64,000 bases of DNA from positions 1-64,000 of the forward strand of contig PAAG01000031.1 of NCBI GenBank assembly GCA_002698785.1. Reading direction: 5' to 3'. This DNA is from Verrucomicrobiales bacterium (GTDB lineage Bacteria; Verrucomicrobiota; Verrucomicrobiia; Verrucomicrobiales; DEV007). How positions within the stretch are numbered: position 1 is the first letter of the stretch; the number at the start of each line of letters is the position of its first letter. Shown here in pieces: positions 32,896 to 41,402 of the stretch. Under the pieces are notes generated by a model. That model ran no database searches. It saw nothing but the letters and a program-made list of their open reading frames with translations, and had not been told where the DNA came from. Position numbers and translations under genes: made by a program.

Positions 32896-35800
32896 ATGTC
32901 ACCCCGCATCCAGACCAATTGCGCTCGATTTGTAGCGATCGGCATTTGTTTGGCATGGTCATTACAATCGATGGGCGATGTGGATTCGAATTCTAACGGC
33001 ATCGATGATGTATGGGAATTACTCTACAACGCGCGGGATGTGGTCGCGAGTGGGGACGAAGATAAGGATCTCGTAAAGAACGGTGACGAGGCTCGTGCGG
33101 GAACGGATCCCCACGATCCCAATGATTTCCTCGAGTTTTCTACCTTTGAGCGTTCGGGAACGACGGTCACGGTGACATTCCAGTCCCAGAAAGGGAAAGT
33201 CTACAAGATCTACCAGACCAGTAGCACGATCAATCCGTCCTGGGCGCAGGTGGATACGGATATCGTGGGCGATGGGACGGTGATGTCGAAGGAAATGACC
33301 GGCATCACTGAAACGGAGGCGTATTTCAGAATCGGAGTAGACGATGCCGATGCCGACGGCGACAACCTAACTGACTGGGCTGAGGAGGCGCTGGATGGCT
33401 TCGATCCGGGAAGCAATTTCTCCTTTGATCCGAATACTGCGGATGATGAGACTTTCACTTTTCTGTTCCAGAATTCATCAGGTCCGCTGGAAGTGGAAAT
33501 CGCCGCGCTGGAAAGCGAAGCGTACGAGAAGTTCGGTGGATCTGGAAGTCAGGCAGGAAAGATTCGCGTTCGGAGGACCGGGGGAGATCTCGCAGAGACG
33601 ACTGTATTTTTCACCGTAGGTGGGGATGCCGAGGCGGGTGATTATTCTATCGTCGACGAGAATGACCAAGCTGTAGCCGGTGGCTTTATCACCATCGGCG
33701 CGGGTCAGCCTCAGCGAGTTTTGAGTATTGTTCCCACCGACGACGGTGTGGCGGAGTTTCCGGAGACGGTGGATATCACTCTCGATTCGCACCCGGATTA
33801 TGGCACAGGTGCTTCGACCCAGGGATCGGTGCAGATTTTCGATCTCGAAGACAATCCCGGAAACTGGCAGCTTTTCTACGGCCAACTCACTCCCGAGCGT
33901 GGAGCCATCACCTCTGCCAGTGGTTATGCGACCCTGCGATTGAATGGTAAGCGCACGGTCGCGCTGGTGGATCTGAATTTCAGCGGCCTCAGCTCTCCGC
34001 AGACCGCTGCGCATGTCCACCAATCGACGTCGAATGGGTCTGGTGGAGTGACCAATGGTCCTGTCATGGAGAGCCTTGAGCTGGGTATCGTTGACGACCA
34101 CGTCTGGAACATCGGTCCCGCAGGAGCAAATTCCGCGCAGGACTTGATCGACGCTCTGTTCGGCCAGAATGGAAAACTGCCGCTGTATGCCAATGCTCAC
34201 ACTACGAACAATGGCGGTGGTGAAGTGTGGGCCTTTTTCACTCCGTATTCATCGGGCGATTTCAATCCTCCACCCGATCCACCTGCTATCGATGATTTGC
34301 AGGATCAGGCATTGAAGCGGGACATTTCTCGATTCCTGATGCAGGCGACTTTCGGGCCGAGCGAAGAGACGATCGATGCACTCTACAATTCGGTAGTGAA
34401 CGACCACGCAGGTGATCGCATCGCGGCATACAGCGCATGGATCGACAATCAGTATGCCCAGACAGATACGAAGTTCTTCGATCTGATCTACGCGCTCGAC
34501 AGCCAGGAGTATGACCTGAATGGAAATGACCGCTTTGGCGGGAATCCTCAGCCTTTCAACAAACACCATCGTATTTCCTGGTGGACGATCGCGCGGGGAG
34601 GGAAGGACCAGTTGCGAAAGCGTGTTGCCTTTGCCCTGAGCCAGATCCTCGTGATCTCCGAGCAGGACGCGACGGTTCGGAACAGGTGCTACGGAGCCAC
34701 GAGCTACTTCGATATGTTGTCGGAAAATGCGGACGACAGCTACAGAGAGGCACTTTACGACGTTAGTCGGCATCCGCTGATGGGGCGTTACCTGAGTCAC
34801 TTACAAAACAACAAGGCCACTTACGACGGACAGGGAAATATACTCATCAGCCCGGATGAGAACTATGCCCGCGAGATCATGCAGTTGTTTTCGATCGGAC
34901 TGGTCATGCTGAACCCGGATGGGAGCCTGCTTCTCGATGAAAATGGAGAGCCGGTCCCCACCTACACCAACGACGACATTACCGAGCTGGCTCGCGCTTT
35001 TACTGGATGGTCCTTTGCGAAGCGTGTGGGATCACGTGGTTCCGGTTACCCTACCCAGGACAACACCGCCTATTACTACAACGGAGGCCCCAAGTATTTC
35101 GAAGTGGCGTGGATGACTCCGATGAAAAACTTCGGAAGCAATTACCACGACAGGGGCGAGAAAACGGTTCTGGGCACGACATTTCCGGCCGGTCAGAACG
35201 GATACCAGGATTTGAACTCTGTCGTCGATCTGCTCTTCAATCACCAGAATACCGGCCCATTTATTGCGCGTCGCCTCATTCAGCGGCTCGTCACGAGTAA
35301 CCCGAGTAATGGCTACATCTATCGCGTGGCCCAGGCCTTCGAGAATTCGAATGGCAACGTAAAGGAAATGGTTCGCGCCATCCTCCTCGACTACGAAGCG
35401 AGGACACTTTCCCTCGCAGACGATATCGGATACGGGAAGCAGAAAGAGCCCGTCATTCGCCAGGTCCAGGTGATGCGGTCAATGGATAGTGTGTCAGAGC
35501 TCCTCGTCTCGGATTTGGCTACCTACGGTCTTTCCGCCGGTCAGATTGCGGGATTCGAACCGGGCGCTACCCAGCACCGGATGTATAGCATGACAGGGCG
35601 ACTCGGTCAGAGCCCGCACGATGCTCCCAGTGTCTTCAACTGGTTCCTGCCCGATTACATACTTGGTGGAGAGCTGGCTGAAAACGGATTATTTGCTCCT
35701 GGCTTTACCATTACATCGGAATCGCAAGTGGTGGAAACAGCCAACCTCATGTGGTCAGCAATCGTGACTACGACAGGACTTTACGGTCAGCCAATCTATG

Positions 35801-36147
35801 GAGGATCTGGTGGTGATACCACTCACCGCATGCTGCATGACCTCGCGGCAGTGCAGGCTGAATTGACGGCGGCTGTAGCTGTGGCTCCCGGTGCCAACAA
35901 TGTAGAGAAAGAGCGGAATGCCATCGCTGCGGTCCTCGACAAGTGGGATCTCATCCTTTGCGCTGGCGCGTTGAAAGCACGCTACGACGGCGATACCGGA
36001 GCAAATCCCCGCGAGGCGATTATCAACGCCTGCGAGCGAGTCTGGAACCACACCGACGACACCCCGACTTCTACCGATCTTCGTGAGGCGGCTCGCGATC
36101 TTCTTTACCTGATTTGCACAAGCCCTGACTTTTTGATTCAGCGCTGA
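32896..36147 (+). CDS. Secreted DUF1800 protein with TSP3, Calx-beta-like and CHRD regions
   Basis: 1083 residues from the ATG before a signal peptide (RFVAIGICLAWSLQSMG). After it come calcium-binding TSP3/dockerin-like repeats (DSNSNGIDDVWE; DEDKDLVKNGDE), a Calx-beta-like domain (RVRRTGGDLAETTVFFTVGG; DGVAEFPETVDITL), a CHRD domain (GYATLRLNGKRTVALVDLNF; AAHVHQ; ANAHTTNNGGGEV) and a DUF1800 domain over the last 600 residues (FLMQATFGPSEETIDAL; QLRKRVAFALSQILVIS; DENYAREIMQLFSIGL). DUF1800 proteins are nearly always encoded with a DUF1501 partner, found 18 bp downstream. Their function is unproven; the accessory domains suggest a surface protein. Confidence 0.9.
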   Translation: MSPRIQTNCARFVAIGICLAWSLQSMGDVDSNSNGIDDVWELLYNARDVVASGDEDKDLVKNGDEARAGTDPHDPNDFLEFSTFERSGTTVTVTFQSQKGKVYKIYQTSSTINPSWAQVDTDIVGDGTVMSKEMTGITETEAYFRIGVDDADADGDNLTDWAEEALDGFDPGSNFSFDPNTADDETFTFLFQNSSGPLEVEIAALESEAYEKFGGSGSQAGKIRVRRTGGDLAETTVFFTVGGDAEAGDYSIVDENDQAVAGGFITIGAGQPQRVLSIVPTDDGVAEFPETVDITLDSHPDYGTGASTQGSVQIFDLEDNPGNWQLFYGQLTPERGAITSASGYATLRLNGKRTVALVDLNFSGLSSPQTAAHVHQSTSNGSGGVTNGPVMESLELGIVDDHVWNIGPAGANSAQDLIDALFGQNGKLPLYANAHTTNNGGGEVWAFFTPYSSGDFNPPPDPPAIDDLQDQALKRDISRFLMQATFGPSEETIDALYNSVVNDHAGDRIAAYSAWIDNQYAQTDTKFFDLIYALDSQEYDLNGNDRFGGNPQPFNKHHRISWWTIARGGKDQLRKRVAFALSQILVISEQDATVRNRCYGATSYFDMLSENADDSYREALYDVSRHPLMGRYLSHLQNNKATYDGQGNILISPDENYAREIMQLFSIGLVMLNPDGSLLLDENGEPVPTYTNDDITELARAFTGWSFAKRVGSRGSGYPTQDNTAYYYNGGPKYFEVAWMTPMKNFGSNYHDRGEKTVLGTTFPAGQNGYQDLNSVVDLLFNHQNTGPFIARRLIQRLVTSNPSNGYIYRVAQAFENSNGNVKEMVRAILLDYEARTLSLADDIGYGKQKEPVIRQVQVMRSMDSVSELLVSDLATYGLSAGQIAGFEPGATQHRMYSMTGRLGQSPHDAPSVFNWFLPDYILGGELAENGLFAPGFTITSESQVVETANLMWSAIVTTTGLYGQPIYGGSGGDTTHRMLHDLAAVQAELTAAVAVAPGANNVEKERNAIAAVLDKWDLILCAGALKARYDGDTGANPREAIINACERVWNHTDDTPTSTDLREAARDLLYLICTSPDFLIQR

Positions 36148-36165
36148 CGATTTGACGAACGACTA

Positions 36166-37677
36166 ATGAGGCAACGAGACAAAGACATTCTGGACCGGCG
36201 GGATTTTATCCGTCAGTCGGCTTGTGCCAGCCTCGGTTTGGCGGGGCTCACGCACAGCATTGCCAACTTGCGTCTGATGACTGCGGCAATGGCCCAGAGT
36301 GCAGACCCCGATGATTACAAAGCGATCGTAAACGTCTTCCTTTTTGGTGGTAACGACAGCAACAACCTTCTCATTCCCACGGATGGTGAGTTGCGGACGG
36401 ACTACGTCAATGCCCGTGGTGTTCTCGCTCTTCCTCGTCCTGCAGGTAGTCCATATGATATTCCTCTTCAGCCGATCAACCCGTCGAACGACAGCCGGGG
36501 TTTTGCGCTGCACTACAACTGCCCGGAACTGGCTGGTCTCTTCAATAGTGGAAAGCTAGGCTTTGTTGCGAATGTCGGGACCCTGTCTTATCCGCTGGAA
36601 AATCGCAACGATTACCTGAGTGGGAACATCCCGCTGCCGCCACAGCTTTTCTCTCACTCCGATCAGCAGGTGCAATGGCAGAGCTCTGTGCCTGACAAAG
36701 CCTTCACAAGCGGTTGGGGTGGTCGTGTCGCAGACTTGCTTAACGCTTCTTACAATGGAGACGGAAAGGTTTCCATGTCGATTACCGCAGCGGGTATCAA
36801 CAGCTTTCAAACCGGCACATCGGGAGATGTGATTCAGTATGCCGTGACTACGACAGGGGCGAAGAGCCTCTCCAGTTACGGATCGAATTATTCCAACGCC
36901 CTGAACGAAGACGGCAGTTACAAAACGACCTGGAACGGACGACGGCTGCAGGCTTTCGATACGATCATGAACTACGCGCACGCCAACCTGATGGAGCGTG
37001 CTTACAACGAAGTGATGATCCGTTCTCGCGATGCGGAATCAACGATCGGTGCTGCCCTGGAGGCGGCCGATAACTCGGGAGTCGATTTCGACGCCATCTT
37101 CGCCGGTGCACAGAACACCCTCGGCGATCGATTGAAAATGATCGCAAAGCTCGTGGCAGGTCGCGTTCCATTGGGGAACCTTCGCCAGGTCTTCTTCGCA
37201 TCGACGGGCGGGTATGATACTCACCAGACGCAGTTGGCGTCTCACGAAGATCTCATGTCTGAATTGAGCTCGGCAATGGGTGCATTCCAGAACGCGCTCG
37301 ACGCGCTGGGAATGGCTGACAACGTCCTGACATTTACCTCATCCGATTTTACCCGCACCTTCACGCCGAACGGAAACAACGAGGCATCTGCCGGATCGGA
37401 TCACGGCTGGGGCGGACATACCATGGTGATGGGTGGCCCGGTCAATGGTGGAAAAATTTACGGAACTTTCCCGCAGTTGAAAGTGGGAGCAGGCGACGAC
37501 ACGGACCGGAACCGTGGTCGCTGGATTCCTTCGACGGCAGTGGACCAGTATTTCGCAGTGATCGCGAAGTGGTTCGGTGTCGATGCCAACTCCATGGAAG
37601 CGATCTTCCCGAATCTCGGACGATTCGACGATCCTTTCGGCGGCACGGCCAATCTCGATTTTGTAACTACGACATAA
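36166..37677 (+). CDS. DUF1501 protein
   Basis: 503 residues. The N-terminus (RRDFIRQSACASLGLAGL) is a Tat-like signal. Family motifs include VFLFGGNDSNNLLIP, FSHSDQQVQWQS, ASTGGYDTHQTQLASHED, TSSDFTRTF and SDHGWGGHTMVMGG. DUF1501 belongs to the alkaline-phosphatase/sulfatase-like superfamily, with Asp and His residues placed like metal ligands, but no substrate is known. It is the standard partner of the DUF1800 protein upstream, and the following genes continue the operon. Confidence 0.9.
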   Translation: MRQRDKDILDRRDFIRQSACASLGLAGLTHSIANLRLMTAAMAQSADPDDYKAIVNVFLFGGNDSNNLLIPTDGELRTDYVNARGVLALPRPAGSPYDIPLQPINPSNDSRGFALHYNCPELAGLFNSGKLGFVANVGTLSYPLENRNDYLSGNIPLPPQLFSHSDQQVQWQSSVPDKAFTSGWGGRVADLLNASYNGDGKVSMSITAAGINSFQTGTSGDVIQYAVTTTGAKSLSSYGSNYSNALNEDGSYKTTWNGRRLQAFDTIMNYAHANLMERAYNEVMIRSRDAESTIGAALEAADNSGVDFDAIFAGAQNTLGDRLKMIAKLVAGRVPLGNLRQVFFASTGGYDTHQTQLASHEDLMSELSSAMGAFQNALDALGMADNVLTFTSSDFTRTFTPNGNNEASAGSDHGWGGHTMVMGGPVNGGKIYGTFPQLKVGAGDDTDRNRGRWIPSTAVDQYFAVIAKWFGVDANSMEAIFPNLGRFDDPFGGTANLDFVTTT

Positions 37678-37683
37678 CATTTC

Positions 37684-38202
37684 GTGAACTGGAAACTCGA
37701 CAAGCTCATCCCTGCTATCCTGATCGTTGCTGCGATCGGGGTCGGACTGGTGTGGCGTTTTCCTGGAGATTCGGAAAAAGCTTCCTCGGCATCGACCGAG
37801 GCAGAGGCGGCGAAGGTGCGCATCGATCCCAGTGTGCCGGAGGAGATTGTGTTAGCTGTAGGAGTGGAGGAAATCGCGACGCATCTACACTCGAAGGACA
37901 CGGAACCAGCGGAAGACCTCCAGATTCTGGAGCAGGTGATTTACTCGTATCGACAGGCGACGGGATCGAACCCCGAAGGAGGAGAAAACGGTGCGATCGC
38001 CGATCGACTCTTTGGGAAAAATGAAAAGGGAGTGCGTTTCCTCCCGAATCGCGAAGAATGGGTCAACCGCGACGGTGAGCTGGTCGACCGATGGGGAACG
38101 CCCTATTTCTTTCACTCTGTCTCAGCCGAGAAAATGGAGATCGTATCCGCAGGTCCTGACAAAGAACTATGGACTGATGATGATGTGGTGAGTTTACAAT
38201 GA
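37684..38202 (+). CDS. Membrane-anchored protein with GspG-like C-terminal segment
   Basis: 172 residues from a GTG, 6 bp after the DUF1501 stop. One N-terminal membrane segment (LIPAILIVAAIGVGLVWRF) is followed by a polar linker. The last 35 residues (DRWGTPYFFHSVSAEKMEIV, then SAGPDKELWTDDDVV) resemble the end of type II secretion major pseudopilins, where DPWGxPY and a calcium-binding GADGxxGGxxxxADI loop occur. There is no prepilin leader, so it is probably a GspG-derived domain on a fixed anchor. Its stop overlaps the next start by 4 bp. Confidence 0.6.
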   Translation: MNWKLDKLIPAILIVAAIGVGLVWRFPGDSEKASSASTEAEAAKVRIDPSVPEEIVLAVGVEEIATHLHSKDTEPAEDLQILEQVIYSYRQATGSNPEGGENGAIADRLFGKNEKGVRFLPNREEWVNRDGELVDRWGTPYFFHSVSAEKMEIVSAGPDKELWTDDDVVSLQ

Positions 38203-39266
38203 AAAGACTTCTTCCAGCCCTGCTTACAGTGATGAGCTTGGTGAGCGGACCGGCAACGGTCCTGCTCGCGGACGAGGTGTACTCGGGTATTGCAGGATAT
38301 TCTGAAAAGGTCCTGCCCTCCGCCCGAGACACTTACGTCTCCGTGCCAGTGCGGGCGGGAGAGGCGGCACTTGGTGAGTTGACTCTGGAGGGTAGCCCCG
38401 ACCCGGATGGAAACCAAGACATCAGTATTTCCGGGCTTGGTGGCTGGTCCGCCGATGAGTTGGCAGATCGACACGCTGTGAGGTTGTTCGAGGGTGTTGG
38501 AGAAGGTCTACGCTTTCCGGTCTCGGCAAACAATGGAAGCACCGCGACGGTCAATTTTGAAACTGCCGCGCCGTCACCTGGTGCCATAGTTGCTCTCGAA
38601 GAAGAGTGGACGCTCGATACGCTTTTCCCACCGGCAACACAGGCGGTCTTTCATGAGTCGACGAGCAAGTTTGCCAGTGGTCGACGTTCCGAACTGATCG
38701 TTCTTTCTCCGCAATCAAACTCCGGTCTGGTATCGGGTGCTCGGATTTACTTTCTGGAAAGCGGAGCCTGGTTCGAGTCGGGCGGATCGTTTCGCGCTGC
38801 GGGCACGGATCGTATTCCGGTGGATGCGGTGCTTGTGATTCGTCATCCTTCTGGACTGGGAGGTACGAGTTGGGACATGCAGGGAATCGGTTTTCACGGT
38901 CCCGTAGCTTCTCGTATTGTCAGGGAGTCACAGGTGGCTCGCAGCTATTCCTATGGGCTTCTCAAATTGGGAGGAACGACTCTCGCCGACCTGAATTTAT
39001 CCGCTCCCGCTTTTCGTGAGAGCAGCGGTGTAGCGGTGGCAGAAAGGGTCGACATACTGCAGCGTTTTGAAACGACTCTCCCGTCATCGCCGACACCCGC
39101 TGCGACATTTTTCACGACCAGCACAGGATGGAAGAATGCTCGCGCCGGAACGCCCGTTGCCGACGCTGAAGTGTTGCCGAACGGAAGTGCACTCGTGATC
39201 GAGAATCTCACCGCGCCTGCCGCGCATCAGTCAAACTGGATTCAAACCGGCGCGACTGCACCCTGA
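38199..39266 (+). CDS. TIGR02597-type secreted protein
   Basis: 355 residues with a signal peptide ending near ATVLLA. The pattern fits the TIGR02597 family of Verrucomicrobia: an opening YSGIAGYSEKVLPSARDTYVSVPV, a central ARIYFLESGAWFESG with DAVLVIRHPSG, and later GTTLADLNL with a closing GSALVIENL. Each half has similar beta-strand repeats. The function is unknown; genes of this family usually sit beside DUF1800/DUF1501 pairs and other secreted proteins, as here. Confidence 0.7.
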   Translation: MKRLLPALLTVMSLVSGPATVLLADEVYSGIAGYSEKVLPSARDTYVSVPVRAGEAALGELTLEGSPDPDGNQDISISGLGGWSADELADRHAVRLFEGVGEGLRFPVSANNGSTATVNFETAAPSPGAIVALEEEWTLDTLFPPATQAVFHESTSKFASGRRSELIVLSPQSNSGLVSGARIYFLESGAWFESGGSFRAAGTDRIPVDAVLVIRHPSGLGGTSWDMQGIGFHGPVASRIVRESQVARSYSYGLLKLGGTTLADLNLSAPAFRESSGVAVAERVDILQRFETTLPSSPTPAATFFTTSTGWKNARAGTPVADAEVLPNGSALVIENLTAPAAHQSNWIQTGATAP

Positions 39267-39280
39267 CTACGATACCACTC

Positions 39281-40507
39281 ATGAAAACCCGCATTTTGAC
39301 AGGAACATTGGCCATGGCGGCACTCGTGTCGTCATTGCGCGCCGACGTGACTATCGATCTGCAAGTAGGGCCTTTGTCGGGTGTGACGGCAGCAACGGGC
39401 ATTCTTGTGGCAGACACAAATGACGATGGGTTCGCCAATCCCGGCCCATGGATCGCCGGACAGACGATCGAGGCCGGATCGTTTCTTGGCTCGACCGATG
39501 AGTTGATTGTCGCAGTGTTTGAGAACAACGATGCCGCGCCATGGCCATCGGATACCGGCTTTGCCGAAATCATCACCGGTATCGACATGGATGCCCTTGG
39601 TCTTACCGAAGGGACAGACCTGATGATCATCTGGCTCACTGCGGCAGGGCAGGGAGGAAATCCGCTCGCAGCGCAGACCAAAGTGTATTGCCTGCAGGAC
39701 CCATCTTTCGTTTTTCCTGCCGACGGAGCGACAATCAGCATCGCCTCATTGACTCCAGCAATCGGCGGCAGCCTTTCGGAGAACGATGTCGAAGAGGGAG
39801 ACACCGGCGATGCACCGTTGGCGATCCGGATCAACAGCGGGGAGTCAGAATCGATCGGCTCCGGTGAGTCATCGTTCTTTACCTTTCAAACTGGAGGAGG
39901 TGGAGATGGCGTCATGGTGATGCTGGAATCGGACGGAGAGGTGGAAAGCGAAGTTTTCGATTCCTCCGGTCACAGCATGGGAACGATCGACGAATTCAAC
40001 GGAGTTGTTCCCGCTGGCCGCTATTTTGTGAAGGTAACGGAAAGCAGCGGAGTCGGACCGGCAAACGTAACGGTGCGGGTCGTATCGAGTGGCTACCGGC
40101 CGGATCTCTGGACTCAAAGCCGACGCAACCGGGGGGACAATATGTTCGATGTTCGCCCGACTCGCAGGCAGAGCTACAAATTCGTTTCCAAGGGCAAAAG
40201 ACCGATTCGTTACAAGCTCTGCGCAGAAAACGACGCCTTCCTCGTGGATTCATTGCGACTCACCGCCACGAAGCCGAAGCGGGGATTCCGCCAGAGAATC
40301 ATCAACACCACTGCCGGTGTAAACGTGACCTCGGCGATGTTCACGGGTTCTTACACCCTGAAAGATTTGAATGCCCGTTCGCGTGTGGTGCACAAAGTAA
40401 TCGTGAAGACTCCCAAGAAACGCGGCGCTATGGCGCAGACGATTTACATCCGTTCTCTCACGGATCCGAGCGAAGCCGATGTAAACCGGGTTTTCCTGAA
40501 GAAGTGA
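39281..40507 (+). CDS. Secreted protein with C-terminal PDL-type domain
   Basis: 408 residues with a signal peptide (LTGTLAMAALVSSLRA). The N-terminal 190 residues form a beta-rich domain of unknown type (GILVADTNDDGFANPGPWIA). A central stretch (GESSFFTFQTGGGGDGVMVM, then AGRYFVKVTESSG) resembles a bacterial pre-peptidase C-terminal-like sandwich. From YRPDLWTQSRRNRGDN to the end is a PDL-type domain related to the one at the end of the 16045-17655 protein (AENDAFLVDSLRL; GSYTLKDLNARSRVVHKVIV). Last gene of the DUF1800 operon. Confidence 0.65.
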   Translation: MKTRILTGTLAMAALVSSLRADVTIDLQVGPLSGVTAATGILVADTNDDGFANPGPWIAGQTIEAGSFLGSTDELIVAVFENNDAAPWPSDTGFAEIITGIDMDALGLTEGTDLMIIWLTAAGQGGNPLAAQTKVYCLQDPSFVFPADGATISIASLTPAIGGSLSENDVEEGDTGDAPLAIRINSGESESIGSGESSFFTFQTGGGGDGVMVMLESDGEVESEVFDSSGHSMGTIDEFNGVVPAGRYFVKVTESSGVGPANVTVRVVSSGYRPDLWTQSRRNRGDNMFDVRPTRRQSYKFVSKGKRPIRYKLCAENDAFLVDSLRLTATKPKRGFRQRIINTTAGVNVTSAMFTGSYTLKDLNARSRVVHKVIVKTPKKRGAMAQTIYIRSLTDPSEADVNRVFLKK

Positions 40508-40514
40508 TCGGGGA

Positions 40515-41387
40515 TCACTCGCTGCTGACGTGTTCCTCGGTCAGCAGCTTTTCCAGGCCCGCGATGTTTTCGCTGAGCACTTCTTCCACGTCGCGGGAAT
40601 TGACGTGTCCCAGGATGCCGATCGGCCCGTCGTAGCCGGAATCGACGAGGGCCTTGATCATTTTTTTCTCAAGGTAACCTTTCCCAATCGGACGAATCTT
40701 GTTCTCCAGTTTACCCACGTCGTGCTTCACCGGGTCGACCATTCCATTGAGATTCACGCAGAGGAGATAGGGAAGCATCTCGTTCAAATCACTACGAAAC
40801 CGATGAACACGCGGATGGGAATGATGAAAGTTGTAAACGATACCCACGTGCGTGTGGCCCATTTCGTGAAATGCTTTGCAGACACGGACCATGCTGTTGG
40901 GAAGACCGCCCCAGCCGCCATGATTGTAGAGACCGAACTCGAGACCCATCTCTTTCGCCTTTTCGACCTTCGGAAGAAGCTCGTCGACTGTGGACTGAAC
41001 CTTCTCATCAATCGTCAGTCCGCCACCAGTCGGGATAGTCTGCCAGATCTGCGGAGTGATACCATGTTCTTTGAAAAGGGGAAAAGCCTCGGGATGGCCT
41101 TTCCAGAAGGCGAATAGCTCGATGTCTTCCGATTCGTAGGCTTCGAGCTCCGATTCGAATTCCGGGACATGCCTTTCGCGCCAGTCATAGGCCACATGTT
41201 TCAAGCCGAGCCGCGACAACATGGCCGCTCGCTCGGTTGGAGTTCGATGTTTTGCATCGAAAGGAACGATGCACCAGGCGACAAGATTTTCGCGCTGGAA
41301 GTTTTCCGGTATGCCTGCGCTTTGGCCCGTAAGTGGGCTGAACGCGGTGGTCAGGAGAAGGAAAAGAGCAGGTGTTGTGTTTCGCAT
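40515..41387 (-). CDS. Secreted sugar-isomerase-like TIM-barrel protein
   Basis: 290 residues with a signal peptide. The body has the xylose-isomerase/AP-endonuclease-2 TIM-barrel pattern: LGLKHVAYDWRERHVPEFES at strand 1-2, AKEMGLEFGLYNHGGWGG, GIVYNFHHSHPRVHRF and a final GPIGILGHVNSRDVEEVL. Proteins of this group in Verrucomicrobiota and Planctomycetota are annotated as sugar phosphate isomerases or epimerases; the signal peptide suggests it works on free sugars outside the cytoplasm. Last gene of a five-gene minus-strand operon. Confidence 0.75.
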   Translation of the reverse strand: MRNTTPALFLLLTTAFSPLTGQSAGIPENFQRENLVAWCIVPFDAKHRTPTERAAMLSRLGLKHVAYDWRERHVPEFESELEAYESEDIELFAFWKGHPEAFPLFKEHGITPQIWQTIPTGGGLTIDEKVQSTVDELLPKVEKAKEMGLEFGLYNHGGWGGLPNSMVRVCKAFHEMGHTHVGIVYNFHHSHPRVHRFRSDLNEMLPYLLCVNLNGMVDPVKHDVGKLENKIRPIGKGYLEKKMIKALVDSGYDGPIGILGHVNSRDVEEVLSENIAGLEKLLTEEHVSSE

Positions 41388-41402
41388 GATTAGGCTGGAG
41401 AG

